DNA from: Deinococcus roseus
GTDB lineage: Bacteria > Deinococcota > Deinococci > Deinococcales > Deinococcaceae
Assembly: GCF_014646895.1 (NCBI RefSeq)
Contig: NZ_BMOD01000006.1
Coordinates: 160,350 to 224,349, forward strand
Direction of reading: 5' to 3'
DNA: 64,000 nt
Under the pieces are notes generated by a model that was not told where the DNA came from, ran no database searches, and saw only the letters and a list, made by a program, of their open reading frames with translations. Of this stretch, positions 9,201 to 17,505 are shown one piece after another. Position 1 is the stretch's first letter. The number at the start of each line of letters is the position of its first letter. A program made the translations under genes and the position numbers.

Positions 9201-9335
9201 GATCACGTCGTAACCGGCTTTTTTCAGGGCCTTCAGGGCCTGGGTGCCGGAATAATCAAACTCGGCAGCTTGCCCGATCTGAATGGGTCCACTGCCGAGA
9301 ATCAGGATTTTTTTGAGGTCGGTCCGTGCAGGCAT
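6267..9335 (-). CDS. carB: Carbamoyl-phosphate synthase large subunit
   Basis: 1022 residues. Two homologous halves are visible, each beginning with a preATP-grasp motif (LILGSGPIQIGQAAEFDYS near residue 11; VILGSGPNRIGQGVEFDYA near 559) followed by an ATP-grasp domain with EMNPR and EANPR metal-binding motifs. The oligomerisation segment lies between them and the short allosteric MGS-like domain is at the C-terminus. It forms carbamoyl phosphate from bicarbonate, ATP and ammonia channelled from CarA, feeding arginine and pyrimidine synthesis. It starts with an AAGGAG Shine-Dalgarno. It is not adjacent to carA (15974-17158), which is on the opposite strand at the far side of the arg genes. 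Confidence 0.97.
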   Translation of the reverse strand: MPARTDLKKILILGSGPIQIGQAAEFDYSGTQALKALKKAGYDVILINSNPATIMTDPELADQTYIEPLTRDYVKAVIAKERPDAILPTLGGQTALNLAMELHETGVLEEYGVQLIGAGPEAIKKGEDRELFQAAMKKIGVETARGKMVHTLEEAKEFQKELGLPVVIRPSFTLGGTGGGIAHSYEEFLEITEQGLRDSPVTSVLLEESILGWKEYELEVMRDTNDTVVIITSIENFDPMGVHTGDSITVAPAQTLSDMEYQRLRDQSLAIIREIGVETGGSNIQFAVNPKNGRVIVIEMNPRVSRSSALASKATGFPIAKIAALLAVGYHLDELPNDITRVTPAAFEPTIDYVVTKIPRFAFEKFPGTSDHLGTQMRSVGEVMAIGRTFKESLQKAIRSLEGDLRADFAERSEEELRGLLYPNPRRIGALLELIRRGMTLEELHKITFIDPWFLSQVKEIMDAEKEILELGDIKEWKYEYWREIKRLGFSDTRIGEIVGLTELEVRELRKKAKATPVYKTVDTCGAEFEAFTPYHYSTYEWEDEVTPTDKPKIVILGSGPNRIGQGVEFDYATVHAVWALQAAGYETIMVNSNPETVSTDYDTADRLYFEPLTFEDVMNIIDHEKPVGVIVQLGGQTPLKLAGKLAAAGAPIIGTSPETIHQAEDRKSFNDLCEKLGIPQPKGLVASDAEEAYQHAEKLGFPLMVRPSYVLGGRAMRTVRSMDELKTYLEEVYAEVEGKPSILLDQFLEGALELDVDTLCDGERAVVAGIMEHIEAAGIHSGDSACILPPVHLSDEMLKTIKETTERLALELGVRGLMNVQYAIKDGVPYILEANPRASRTVPFVSKAIGHPLAKYAALIGVGRTLEDLNFLETPQPKMYSVKEVHLPFLKFKNVRPILGPEMKSTGESMGIDADPYKAFYRAQLGVKSMLPGEGTITVIGRDLDDVCKMLQDAGYAVGTRPGKELPRLLIDTTGSQYLRTCLERGVPIVSTREAAIWTAKALAAVQDEAPSVKSLQEWLA

Positions 9336-9445
9336 AACGCTCCTTCATGGGTCACGCTGCATTCAGCAGCAGGGAAACGGGTCAGGGGTCGGGATGGTCT
9401 TGCTGTTTTGCAGCTTTTCAGAATCTGCAAACATTCCAACCGTAA

Positions 9446-9476
9446 AGGATAGCATGAGAGGGTCGGGTCTTTGCAA
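9446..9476 (-). promoter_or_regulatory. Candidate carB promoter
   Basis: On the minus strand, TTGCAA (9476-9471) is followed after 19 bp by TATCCT (9451-9446), which would give a leader of about 105 nt before carB. The spacing is long, so this is tentative. No attenuator was seen in the leader. Confidence 0.35.
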
Positions 9477-9740
9477 CACATCTATGCAATGGGTTAATAA
9501 ATTTATGCAGAAATCAACGCCTTCGATTCACAGTATTTTCCTTTGCAGAGCAGGACTTTCCCTTAAAGTTTTTGAGGTGCGGGCATAAAGATGCCTCACA
9601 GTGGATGCATGAGAAGCAGCTTTTTGCTGTCTGTGCTGCCAGAAACCCATTGTTGAGGATGCAGCAAGAAAATGCGTATTCGCTGTATATACACGGGTGT
9701 TGATGGTTGCCTGGGAGAGATGACGGGTCTGTTCTGGCTG

Positions 9741-9820
9741 CTGAGAGCCAAGGGTCGAGAGCTAAAAAAGCTTTAGCTGAAGCCTGGTTTTGCCCTCGGC
9801 CCTCGGCCCTCGGCTCTCGG
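9741..9820. repeat. Inverted heptamer repeat pair, locus 2
   Basis: The left arm (9741-9762) carries degenerate CTGAGAGCC/GTCGAGAGC units. The right arm (9792-9820) has CCCTCGG three times and CTCTCGG once. The short spacer itself holds AGCTAAA/TTTAGCT. The rest of the 9336-10098 gap shows no open reading frame with gene-like features apart from the argG control region. Confidence 0.65.
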
Positions 9821-9871
9821 CAAGTTTACTTTACAGTGCAGACCTGCTCTTGCCATATGCTGAATAATCCA

Positions 9872-9915
9872 TTGACACCCCCGCATAAAAATGTTAATCT
9901 CTGTATGAATATACG
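9872..9915 (+). promoter_or_regulatory. argG promoter with possible ArgR box
   Basis: TTGACA (9872-9877), 17 bp, then TAATCT (9895-9900): a near-consensus sigma70-type promoter. TGTATGAATATAC (about 9902-9914), just downstream, and the AT-rich spacer resemble arginine-repressor boxes. The promoter call is firm; the ArgR box is only a suggestion. Confidence 0.65.
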
Positions 9916-9954
9916 CTCAAGCGTGTTCCCTCAACCATGATGACCAGACTGCCA

Positions 9955-10021
9955 CGACGTTAAGACCACCCGACACACCCGAGATTTAAAGGTGTTATGG
10001 TCTTTTACGTCGGGGTTTTTT
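9955..10021 (+). terminator. Attenuator-like hairpin in the argG leader
   Basis: A long interrupted stem pairs 9955-9968 (CGACGT...AAGACCA) with 9998-10012 (TGGTCTT...ACGTCG). An inner ACACC/GGTGT helix (9975-9979 with 9991-9995) sits within it. A run of seven T follows at 10015-10021. It lies between the promoter and the argG start 78 bp later, so it would end transcription early unless disrupted. No clear Arg-rich leader peptide was found. Confidence 0.65.
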
Positions 10022-10098
10022 CTGTCGACCCTTCCCAATCGGGAACAGCGAGACCCCCCTGAGATTTCCCCTGAAGTCCCTTCTAGAGGAGTTGCACC

Positions 10099-11298
10099 AT
10101 GACCAAAGAAAAAATCGTACTGGCATACAGCGGAGGACTGGACACCTCCATCATTCTCAAATGGCTGCAGGTTGAGCGCAATTACGACGTGGTGGCTTTC
10201 ACCGCCGACCTCGGACAGGGCGACGAAGTGGAACAGGCCCGCGTGAAGGCCCTCAACACCGGAGCCGTGAACGCCTACGCCCTGGACCTCAAAGAAGAAT
10301 TCATCAAAGACTTTGTGTTTCCCATGATGCGTTCGAGTGCCCTCTACGAAGGCTACTACCTGCTCGGGACCAGCATTGCCCGCCCCCTGATTGCCAAGCA
10401 CATGGTCGAGATCGCTGAAAAAGAAGGTGCAGTGGCCGTTTCCCACGGTGCCACCGGAAAAGGCAACGATCAGGTGCGCTTCGAATTGACCGCTTTCGCC
10501 CTCAAGCCCGACATCAAAACCGTGGCCCCCTGGCGGGAATGGGACTTCAAGGGCCGCTCTGACCTCGAAGCTTTCGCACACGAGCACAACATCCCCGTGC
10601 CCACCACCAAAAAGGACCCCTGGAGCACCGATGCCAACATGCTGCACATCTCCTACGAAGGTGGCGTGCTGGAAGACCCCTGGAGTGAGCCCCCCAGCCA
10701 CATGTTCAAACTGACCGTGAACCCCGAGGATGCTCCTGACACCCCTGAATACGTGGAAATTGAATTCGTTGCCGGTGATCCTGTCGCCATCAACGGAGAA
10801 AAACTCTCTCCTGCACAGCTGCTGGAAAAAGCCAACCAGGTCGCAGGAGCGCACGGTGTGGGCCGCGTGGACCTCGTGGAAAACCGCTTCGTGGGCATGA
10901 AGTCCCGTGGCGTGTACGAAACCCCCGGTGGAACCCTGCTCTACCATGCCCGCCGTGCTGTGGAATCCCTGGCCCTGGACCGTGAAGTGCTGCACCAGCG
11001 CGACCAGCTTTCCCCCAAGTACGCCGAACTGGTGTACAACGGCTTCTGGTATGCCCCCGAGCGTGAAGCCCTGCAGGTCTACTTCGACCACGTGGCACAG
11101 CGCGTGACCGGAACCGCCCGCATCAAGCTTTACAAGGGCAACGCCACCGTGGTGGGCCGCAAGTCTCCCTACAGCCTCTACGACAAGGAACTGGTCACCT
11201 TCGAGGCCGACAGCGTGTACAACCAGGCAGACGCTGCCGCCTTCATCAAACTGAACGCCCTGCGCCTGCGGGTGTTGAACCGGGTGAACAGCAAGTAA
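10099..11298 (+). CDS. argG: Argininosuccinate synthase
   Basis: 399 residues, full length for type-1 ArgG. The N-type ATP pyrophosphatase loop SGGLDTS is at residues 11-17. Further conserved stretches are GATGKGNDQVRFE near 115-127 and MKSRGVYETPGG near 267-278. It joins citrulline and aspartate with ATP to give argininosuccinate in the cytoplasm. The start is preceded by GAGGAG at a normal distance. Codon use (C-ending, GTG/CTG-rich) suggests good expression. Its partner argH lies 1.6 kb downstream, separated by two GNAT genes. Confidence 0.97.
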   Translation: MTKEKIVLAYSGGLDTSIILKWLQVERNYDVVAFTADLGQGDEVEQARVKALNTGAVNAYALDLKEEFIKDFVFPMMRSSALYEGYYLLGTSIARPLIAKHMVEIAEKEGAVAVSHGATGKGNDQVRFELTAFALKPDIKTVAPWREWDFKGRSDLEAFAHEHNIPVPTTKKDPWSTDANMLHISYEGGVLEDPWSEPPSHMFKLTVNPEDAPDTPEYVEIEFVAGDPVAINGEKLSPAQLLEKANQVAGAHGVGRVDLVENRFVGMKSRGVYETPGGTLLYHARRAVESLALDREVLHQRDQLSPKYAELVYNGFWYAPEREALQVYFDHVAQRVTGTARIKLYKGNATVVGRKSPYSLYDKELVTFEADSVYNQADAAAFIKLNALRLRVLNRVNSK

Positions 11299-11304
11299 CC
11301 CCCC

Positions 11305-11328
11305 AGGGGCGAGGCACGCCTCGCCCCT
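11305..11328. repeat. Palindromic repeat, GGGCGAGGC type
   Basis: A perfect 11-bp inverted repeat, AGGGGCGAGGC (11305-11315) and GCCTCGCCCCT (11318-11328), with two central bases. It is the same element as 41750-41770. No T-run follows, so it is better treated as a dispersed repeat than as a terminator. Confidence 0.7.
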
Positions 11329-11378
11329 GCAATTCCCCTGACGAGGGGGGACTGTTCCTCACTCAGGGCACCTGCTTT

Positions 11379-11405
11379 CCCCCCAAATCAGGGGGGATCT
11401 TTTCC
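11379..11405 (+). terminator. Probable argG terminator
   Basis: CCCCCC (11379-11384) and GGGGGG (11391-11396) form a hairpin with a 6-nt loop, followed by ATCTTTTCC. It lies 80 bp past argG and ahead of the GNAT gene. Confidence 0.6.
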
Positions 11406-11504
11406 CTCTCACTGCGCTCTCCCTCCCGGGTAAAATGGTGACAAAGACACTGCTGCCGTTTCAGAACGCTCCTGGCGTTTCCCAGGGAATGAAGAGGACC
11501 CACC

Positions 11505-12455
11505 ATGAAATCAATCCAACCTGCCACACGTGAAGATGCTGAAACCATAGTCTCTCTGGTGCACGGGGCCTGGAAAGACACCATCGATCCCAGGTCCAGC
11601 GGTCACCGCATGACGGTGGACGATGTGCACGCTGTTTTTGACGATGAAGGCGGGGGATTTCTGGTTTCCCGTGATGACCATGTGGTGGGGTGCATCTGCT
11701 ACCGGCCCAACGGCAAGACCCTGGAACTTTCCAAACTGGCGGTGTTGCCTGAGGCCCGCAAGCAGGGGTTTTCCATCATGCTGGTGCAGGCTGTGGAAGA
11801 TTACGCCCGCCAGCGCAACTTCAAACGTATTTTGCTGGCGGTCAGCCAGTACAACCTCTCGGTGATTCCGCTCTACCAGAAACTGGGCTACACCATTCAG
11901 GAAAATGAGGTGTACGAGCATTCCCATCCGGGCAGCTCACCTCCGGTGGTGATGACCCGCAAGCTGCAGACCCGCAAAGATTACCGCCTGAGGGCCGCCA
12001 CACTGGATGATGCGGCAAACATTGCTTCCCTGGTGCGTGCAGCCTGGAGAAACACCATCGATGAGCGCTCCAGTGGCCACCGGATCACCCCGGAAGCTGT
12101 GACAGACATTCTGCAACGTGGTGGGGGCTTCATCATGGAAGAACACTTCAACTATGGTGAAACCCGTCCGGTGGGCTGTGTCTGTTACGTTCCAGATGAA
12201 GACACCCTGGACCTGATGAAACTGGCCGTCTTGAACGACACCAGAGGCTACGGTCTGGCCAAACGTCTGGTGCTGGCTTTAGAGGAACATGCGGTCCGGG
12301 AGGGCTTCAAGAAGGTTCTGCTGGCCGTGAGCACCTACAACCTGTCTGTGATTCCGTTTTACGAGAAACTCGGGTACAGCATTGATGAAGACGCAGTCTA
12401 CAAATACCCCAGTGCCTCTGTGCCTGGTCCCAAAGTGCTGGTGAAAAGCCTGTGA
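11505..12455 (+). CDS. Tandem-GNAT acetyltransferase
   Basis: 316 residues made of two GNAT domains (about 1-150 and 155-310) that are clearly copies of each other. Shared landmarks in order: a SLV..AW..TID.RSSGHR stretch, GGGF, VGC.CY, L.L.KLAVL (motif A entry), and LLAVS.YNLSVIP.Y.KLGY. Such twin GNAT proteins usually have one catalytic and one structural half; which is active cannot be told here. Substrate is unknown. The position between argG and argH, with the next GNAT gene overlapping its stop by 4 bp (GTGA), suggests amino-acid or arginine-intermediate acetylation, but this is inference only. Confidence 0.8.
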   Translation: MKSIQPATREDAETIVSLVHGAWKDTIDPRSSGHRMTVDDVHAVFDDEGGGFLVSRDDHVVGCICYRPNGKTLELSKLAVLPEARKQGFSIMLVQAVEDYARQRNFKRILLAVSQYNLSVIPLYQKLGYTIQENEVYEHSHPGSSPPVVMTRKLQTRKDYRLRAATLDDAANIASLVRAAWRNTIDERSSGHRITPEAVTDILQRGGGFIMEEHFNYGETRPVGCVCYVPDEDTLDLMKLAVLNDTRGYGLAKRLVLALEEHAVREGFKKVLLAVSTYNLSVIPFYEKLGYSIDEDAVYKYPSASVPGPKVLVKSL

Positions 12456-12934
12456 AGAATGCTTTCCCTTACACCTTCCGTCTGGCAACGCTGAACGATC
12501 TTGAAACGCTGGTCACCCACCGTTTTGAAATGTTCTCAGACATGGGGATGGGAGAAAAGATGGACATTGCAGCCATGCGGAAAGCCTTCATCCCCTGGGT
12601 GAAAGCCCAGATGGAAGCAGGCACCTACCTGACTTTTCTGGCAGAACAGGACGGTCAGGTGGTGGCGGGTGCAGCCCTGATGCTGGTGAACTGGCCTCCG
12701 GGACACCTGGATGCCAGCCCTATGCGGGGCTACCTGCTGAACGTCTACACCCACCCTGAACACCGCAGAAAAGGACTGGCCCGCATGCTGGTCGATCAGG
12801 TCATGGACGAATGCCGCAGGCGAAAGATCAAAGCGCTGTCCTTGCATGCCAGTGAACACGGCAGACCCATGTACGAGAAACTGGGTTTTCAGAACACCAA
12901 CGAAATGCGCATCATTTTAGGAGCAGAAACATGA
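12452..12934 (+). CDS. GNAT family N-acetyltransferase
   Basis: 160 residues, starting at a GTG (12452) that overlaps the preceding stop. A single GNAT fold: motif A is LLNVYTHPEHRRKGLARMLV (about 93-112), with the R/Q-x-x-G-x-A/G pyrophosphate loop RRKGLA, then HASEHGRPMYEKLGF (motif B). Its stop overlaps the argH start by 4 bp, so all three genes are translationally coupled. The substrate is not identifiable. It resembles amino-acid or peptide acetylating GNATs rather than ArgA. Confidence 0.8.
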   Translation: MKNAFPYTFRLATLNDLETLVTHRFEMFSDMGMGEKMDIAAMRKAFIPWVKAQMEAGTYLTFLAEQDGQVVAGAALMLVNWPPGHLDASPMRGYLLNVYTHPEHRRKGLARMLVDQVMDECRRRKIKALSLHASEHGRPMYEKLGFQNTNEMRIILGAET

Positions 12935-14322
12935 CCAAAAAACTGTGGGGGGGACGCTTTCAGGAAGCCACCGACAAGCTGGTGGAGGTTTTCAATGCGT
13001 CCGTCACCTTTGACCAGAAACTCGCAGAGCAGGACATCCGGGGAAGCCTGGCACACGTCGCCATGCTGGGCAAGCAGGGCATCCTGGAGCCCGAAGAAGT
13101 CACCCAGATCACAGATGGTCTGAACAGCATTCTGGAAGACATCCGTGCAGGAAATTTCGAGTGGAGTGTGTCTTTAGAAGATGTGCACATGAACATCGAA
13201 TCCCGCCTGCGTGAGCGCATCGGGCCTGTGGCTGGAAAGCTGCACACCGCCCGTTCCAGAAACGACCAGGTGGCCACCGATTTCCGGCTGTTCACCAAGG
13301 AAGCTGCTCTGGAACTTGCGGACCTGCTGCATGGTTTCAGAAGCGTCATGGCTCTTGAAGCCGAAAAGCACCTGACCAGCGATGAAGGCCAGCCCGTGAT
13401 CCTGCCCGGGTACACCCACCTGCAGGTGGCCCAGCCCATCTTGCTGTCCCACTGGTTCCTGGCTTATGTGGAGATGCTGGAACGCGACGAATCCCGCTTC
13501 CGGGACGCTGCTAGACGCATGGACGAAAGCCCCCTGGGTGCAGGTGCACTGGCCGGAACCCCCTGGCCCATTGACCGCTTTGCCACCGCTGAAGCGCTGG
13601 GTTTCGCCCGTCCCACCCGCAACAGCCTGGACAGCGTGGGCAGCCGTGACTTTGCGCTGGAATTCCTGGCGGCCTGCAGCATTGCCACCGCGCACCTCAG
13701 CCGCCTGTCTGAAGAACTTGTGCTCTACAGCACCTTTGAATTTGGCTTTTTAACCCTGCCGGACAGCCACACCACCGGGTCCAGCATCATGCCCCAGAAG
13801 AAGAACCCCGACGTGTCCGAGCTGGCCCGGGGCAAAGCTGGACGGGTTTTTGGTGACCTGATGGCCCTTTTGACCGTGGTCAAAGGAACCCCTCTGGCCT
13901 ACAACAAGGACTTCCAGGAAGACAAAGAACCGGTCTTTGATGCCTTCGAGACCCTGGCGATCATTTTGCAGCTGCACATCGACATGATGCCCAAAGCAAA
14001 ATGGCATGCGAAAGTGACCCGCCGTGCGGCCCAGCGCGGTTACTCCACTGCAACCGACCTTGCAGATTACCTCGCCCGTCAGGGCGTACCCTTCAGGGAA
14101 GCGCACGAGGTGGCCGGAGAACTGGTGCACCTGTGCGTCTCACAGGACCGGCAACTGTGGGACCTCACCGAAGAGGAACTGAAAAACGCCCACCCCTTGC
14201 TGACCCGTGATGTGGCCCAGTACCTGACCGTGGAATCCAGCGCCAATGCCCGCCTGTCTTACGGCGGAACCGGAGTGGAGCGGGTCAAAGAAGCCGTTCA
14301 GGACGCCAAAGAACGCCTGTAA
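12931..14322 (+). CDS. argH: Argininosuccinate lyase
   Basis: 463 residues, typical length. The fumarase/aspartase-superfamily signature GSSIMPQKKNP is near residues 284-294, and HTARSRNDQVATDFR (about 106-120) and the TGS...Q substrate loops are present. It splits argininosuccinate into arginine and fumarate in the last step of arginine synthesis, as a homotetramer. It starts in an ATGA overlap with the upstream GNAT gene. Confidence 0.96.
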   Translation: MTKKLWGGRFQEATDKLVEVFNASVTFDQKLAEQDIRGSLAHVAMLGKQGILEPEEVTQITDGLNSILEDIRAGNFEWSVSLEDVHMNIESRLRERIGPVAGKLHTARSRNDQVATDFRLFTKEAALELADLLHGFRSVMALEAEKHLTSDEGQPVILPGYTHLQVAQPILLSHWFLAYVEMLERDESRFRDAARRMDESPLGAGALAGTPWPIDRFATAEALGFARPTRNSLDSVGSRDFALEFLAACSIATAHLSRLSEELVLYSTFEFGFLTLPDSHTTGSSIMPQKKNPDVSELARGKAGRVFGDLMALLTVVKGTPLAYNKDFQEDKEPVFDAFETLAIILQLHIDMMPKAKWHAKVTRRAAQRGYSTATDLADYLARQGVPFREAHEVAGELVHLCVSQDRQLWDLTEEELKNAHPLLTRDVAQYLTVESSANARLSYGGTGVERVKEAVQDAKERL

Positions 14323-14352
14323 CTTTGTTAACCCTGCCTCTGGAGGTCCAGC

Positions 14353-14865
14353 ATGGAAATCAGAAAACAACTTGATCCCACTTTGGGAGCCCTCTTCACA
14401 GAGGCTTTCGAAGGGGAAAGTGTGTCCAGCTGGGAAGGCCGCATCGACCTGGGACTGTACGGCGAGGAAGTGCCCATGACCGTGCTGGTCACCGAAGAGG
14501 AAATCACCGATGAGCACCGGGACGCTTTCGATGAGGTCAGCAGTGATCCAGAAAGGTACGTCCGTCTGGCCTACCAGGAAATCCAGTTTGAATTGCAGGA
14601 CCGTCCAGAGAAATACGGTCTGGGCAGCGAAGCCGCAGACATTGCTGTAACGTTGCTCGGTTCAGGGCAGGGGAGTGAAGTGCTTTTTGATCCTCTGGTG
14701 GTGATTCATCCGGGTCAGGACGGACAGACCTGCTTCGGGATTGGATTTAAAGAATCCCAGCTGGATGTGCAGGACGGAACAGGCGTGCTGTTTCTGGATG
14801 GCCGCCCGGTTGCTGTCCTGAGCCTGTCGCAGCTTCTGGATTTGCCAGAAGACACCTCTGCCTGA
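14353..14865 (+). CDS. Acidic protein of unknown function
   Basis: 170 residues, strongly acidic, soluble, no signal peptide. It alternates predicted beta strands (IDLGLYGEEVPMTVLV near the N-terminus; VLFDPLVVIHPG and GTGVLFLDGRPVAVLSL at the C-terminus) with a helical middle. This recalls small intracellular proteins of the DUF2004/DUF6985 kind, but I cannot assign it. It begins 30 bp after argH with a TGGAGG site and is probably in the same transcript; argA-like follows after 50 bp. Confidence 0.7.
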   Translation: MEIRKQLDPTLGALFTEAFEGESVSSWEGRIDLGLYGEEVPMTVLVTEEEITDEHRDAFDEVSSDPERYVRLAYQEIQFELQDRPEKYGLGSEAADIAVTLLGSGQGSEVLFDPLVVIHPGQDGQTCFGIGFKESQLDVQDGTGVLFLDGRPVAVLSLSQLLDLPEDTSA

Positions 14866-14915
14866 CGTTGCCTGACTTTTAAGCCCTCTATCTCCCTGAC
14901 CTGTCGGAGGCCAAC

Positions 14916-15440
14916 ATGCTGACCCTGGAATCCATCATCGTCCCTGACATTCACAAAGACGCCCCCCTGATGCTCAGAAAAGCCCGCCTGACCGACATTG
15001 ATGCCATCAGTGAACTGATTGGGTACTGGGCGGTCCGGGGCCTGATGCTGGTGCGCAGCAAGCAGCTTCTGGCAGAGACCATCCGGGATTTCTTCGTGCT
15101 GGAAGCAGAGCCTCTGGACGGGCATCCGGGTGGGATTGCTGGTGTGGTGGGTTTGCACATGCTGGCCACCGATCTGGCAGAGGTGCGCGGTCTGGCCGTT
15201 CACCCCAGCTTTCAGGGGAAAGGGCTGGGACGCTGGATGGTGCTGGCCTGTGAACGTGAGGCCCGTGATCTGGGTCTGCCTGCCCTTTTTGCCTGGACCT
15301 ACCAGCAGAAGTTCTTCGAGAACTGCGGGTTCACCCGCATCGACAAGACCAACTTGCACCCCAAAGTGTGGAGCGAGTGCCAGCGTTGCCCCTTCTACGA
15401 GAACTGCAACGAGATCGCCATGCTCAAGGACCTGAAGTGA
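14916..15440 (+). CDS. argA: N-acetylglutamate synthase, short ArgA type
   Basis: 174 residues, a single GNAT domain without an amino-acid-kinase part, as in the short stand-alone NAG synthases. Residues about 20-60 (RKARLTDIDAISELIGYW...RSKQLLAETIRDFF) and VRGLAVHPSFQGKGLGRWMV (motif A, QGKGLG loop) match that type, as does the C-terminal Cys-containing stretch ECQRCPFYENCNE. It acetylates glutamate to open arginine synthesis. A CGGAGG site precedes the ATG. Position in the arg cluster supports the call; a general GNAT function remains possible. Confidence 0.7.
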   Translation: MLTLESIIVPDIHKDAPLMLRKARLTDIDAISELIGYWAVRGLMLVRSKQLLAETIRDFFVLEAEPLDGHPGGIAGVVGLHMLATDLAEVRGLAVHPSFQGKGLGRWMVLACEREARDLGLPALFAWTYQQKFFENCGFTRIDKTNLHPKVWSECQRCPFYENCNEIAMLKDLK

Positions 15441-15844
15441 ACTACACCACGGACCTGCCAGACGCCGCTGATTTTCAGCGCCTGTACCTGACCACAGGAT
15501 GGGGAAATCAGGACAGAATGCTGGAGTGGTTTGAGGCAACCCTGAAAGGCTCCTGGTTTGCGATTTCGGTTTATGAAGAAAATAAACTGGTTGGGTTTGG
15601 ACGCATCATCAGCGATGGGGCCATCCATGCCTTCATCACTGAGATGATTGTGCATCCCGACTGGCAGGGGAGAGGGATCGGGAAAGAAGTGCTGTCCCGA
15701 CTGGTGGAGCACTGCAAGCAGCAGGGCATCCGGGACATTCAACTGTTCTGTGCCCGGGGCAAGCAGGAGTTCTACCTGAAGCAGGATTTTGTGATCCGGG
15801 CTGAAGACGCTCCGGGCATGGAGTGGAAGTTCAAATATGGCTGA
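15437..15844 (+). CDS. GNAT family N-acetyltransferase
   Basis: 135 residues from the GTG at 15437, which overlaps the ArgA-like stop (GTGA). An in-frame upstream start would run through most of the argA tail and is rejected. GNAT motif A is EMIVHPDWQGRGIGKEVLSRL (about 74-94); the C-terminal FYLKQDFVIR is motif B. It resembles the small YitI/YjdJ-like GNATs of unknown substrate. It is the fifth GNAT domain in 4.3 kb. Confidence 0.78.
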   Translation: MNYTTDLPDAADFQRLYLTTGWGNQDRMLEWFEATLKGSWFAISVYEENKLVGFGRIISDGAIHAFITEMIVHPDWQGRGIGKEVLSRLVEHCKQQGIRDIQLFCARGKQEFYLKQDFVIRAEDAPGMEWKFKYG

Positions 15845-15941
15845 CTGTATGGATGACTGCCCGTCCATGAAGCAATTTGACTGGGTGACTGGTGGTCTGG
15901 GGTTTCAATCGGTGGTAGTCTGGAACGCTGGAGACCATGAA

Positions 15942-15970
15942 ACCTTGCCTGTGAGCAAGGTATGGGAGGT
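15942..15970 (+). promoter_or_regulatory. Hairpin abutting the carA ribosome-binding site
   Basis: ACCTTGC (15942-15948) pairs with GCAAGGT (15955-15961), ending one base before the GGGAGGT Shine-Dalgarno (15964-15970). It could modulate carA translation. The gap 15845-15973 holds no other clear element; a TAGTCT box at about 15915 could be the -10. Confidence 0.35.
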
Positions 15971-15973
15971 AAC

Positions 15974-17158
<1,185 letters not shown>

Positions 17159-17215
17159 GCCCGACTTCACTTTTGTTGTGCTCTTTCTGTAAGCCAGCCT
17201 TTAATGTTTTAACAG

Positions 17216-17238
17216 ACCACCGCTTGTCGGTGGTTTTG
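17216..17238 (+). terminator. carA terminator
   Basis: ACCACCG (17216-17222) and CGGTGGT (17228-17234) form a 7-bp stem with a 5-nt loop, followed by TTTTG. From here to about 17378 no gene is seen; the only features are the small CCTTC/GAAGG hairpin near 17320 and a CATAAT box at 17368-17373 that could start the riboswitch transcript. Confidence 0.7.
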
Positions 17239-17379
17239 TCAATTGGGGAAGACCCGCAACAGAGCCGTGTGTGATACCCTGCAACGTATGGGGTTCAAGG
17301 TTGAACCATTGACCTCCTTCCTCAGAAGGTAAGGGTTTTCCTGTAAGAAAGCTGTGATCCCTCTGAGCATAATCTGAGT

Positions 17380-17458
17380 TCAAACTGAAGCGATGATCCA
17401 AACCAGAGTGATGCGGGCGCCTAGTGCTGGTTGGGGAGTTGGTGGCGCGACCGGCAGC
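17380..17458 (+). promoter_or_regulatory. c-di-GMP-II riboswitch aptamer (surface operon)
   Basis: Conserved blocks of the c-di-GMP-II class appear in order: TGAAGCGATGA (17385-17395, kink-turn region), a P3 helix GCGCC/GGCGC (17417-17421 with 17444-17448), and the 3' block TTGGTGGCGCGACCGGC (17439-17455). The last corresponds base for base, with R/R changes, to the UUAGUAGUGCAACCGACC segment known from clostridial members. The second copy at 41986 shares the same blocks. The terminator arm 17450-17458 overlaps the aptamer 3' end, so binding of c-di-GMP should block termination (ON switch). Confidence 0.82.
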
Positions 17459-17491
17459 TGTTTCTTGAAAATGGCTGTCGGTGTTTTTTTT
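17450..17491 (+). terminator. Riboswitch-controlled terminator
   Basis: ACCGGCAGC (17450-17458) pairs with GCTGTCGGT (17474-17482), a 9-bp stem with one G-U, then G and eight T (17484-17491). It lies directly before the Shine-Dalgarno of the first surface gene and uses the conserved aptamer bases, the classic layout of a transcriptional expression platform. Confidence 0.85.
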
Positions 17492-17505
17492 GTCTGGAGG
17501 TGGAA

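Noticed and set aside
11305..11328. argG terminator at the GGGGCGAGGC palindrome
   Set aside because: No T-run follows on either strand and the same palindrome occurs elsewhere as a repeat. The hairpin at 11379 fits better.
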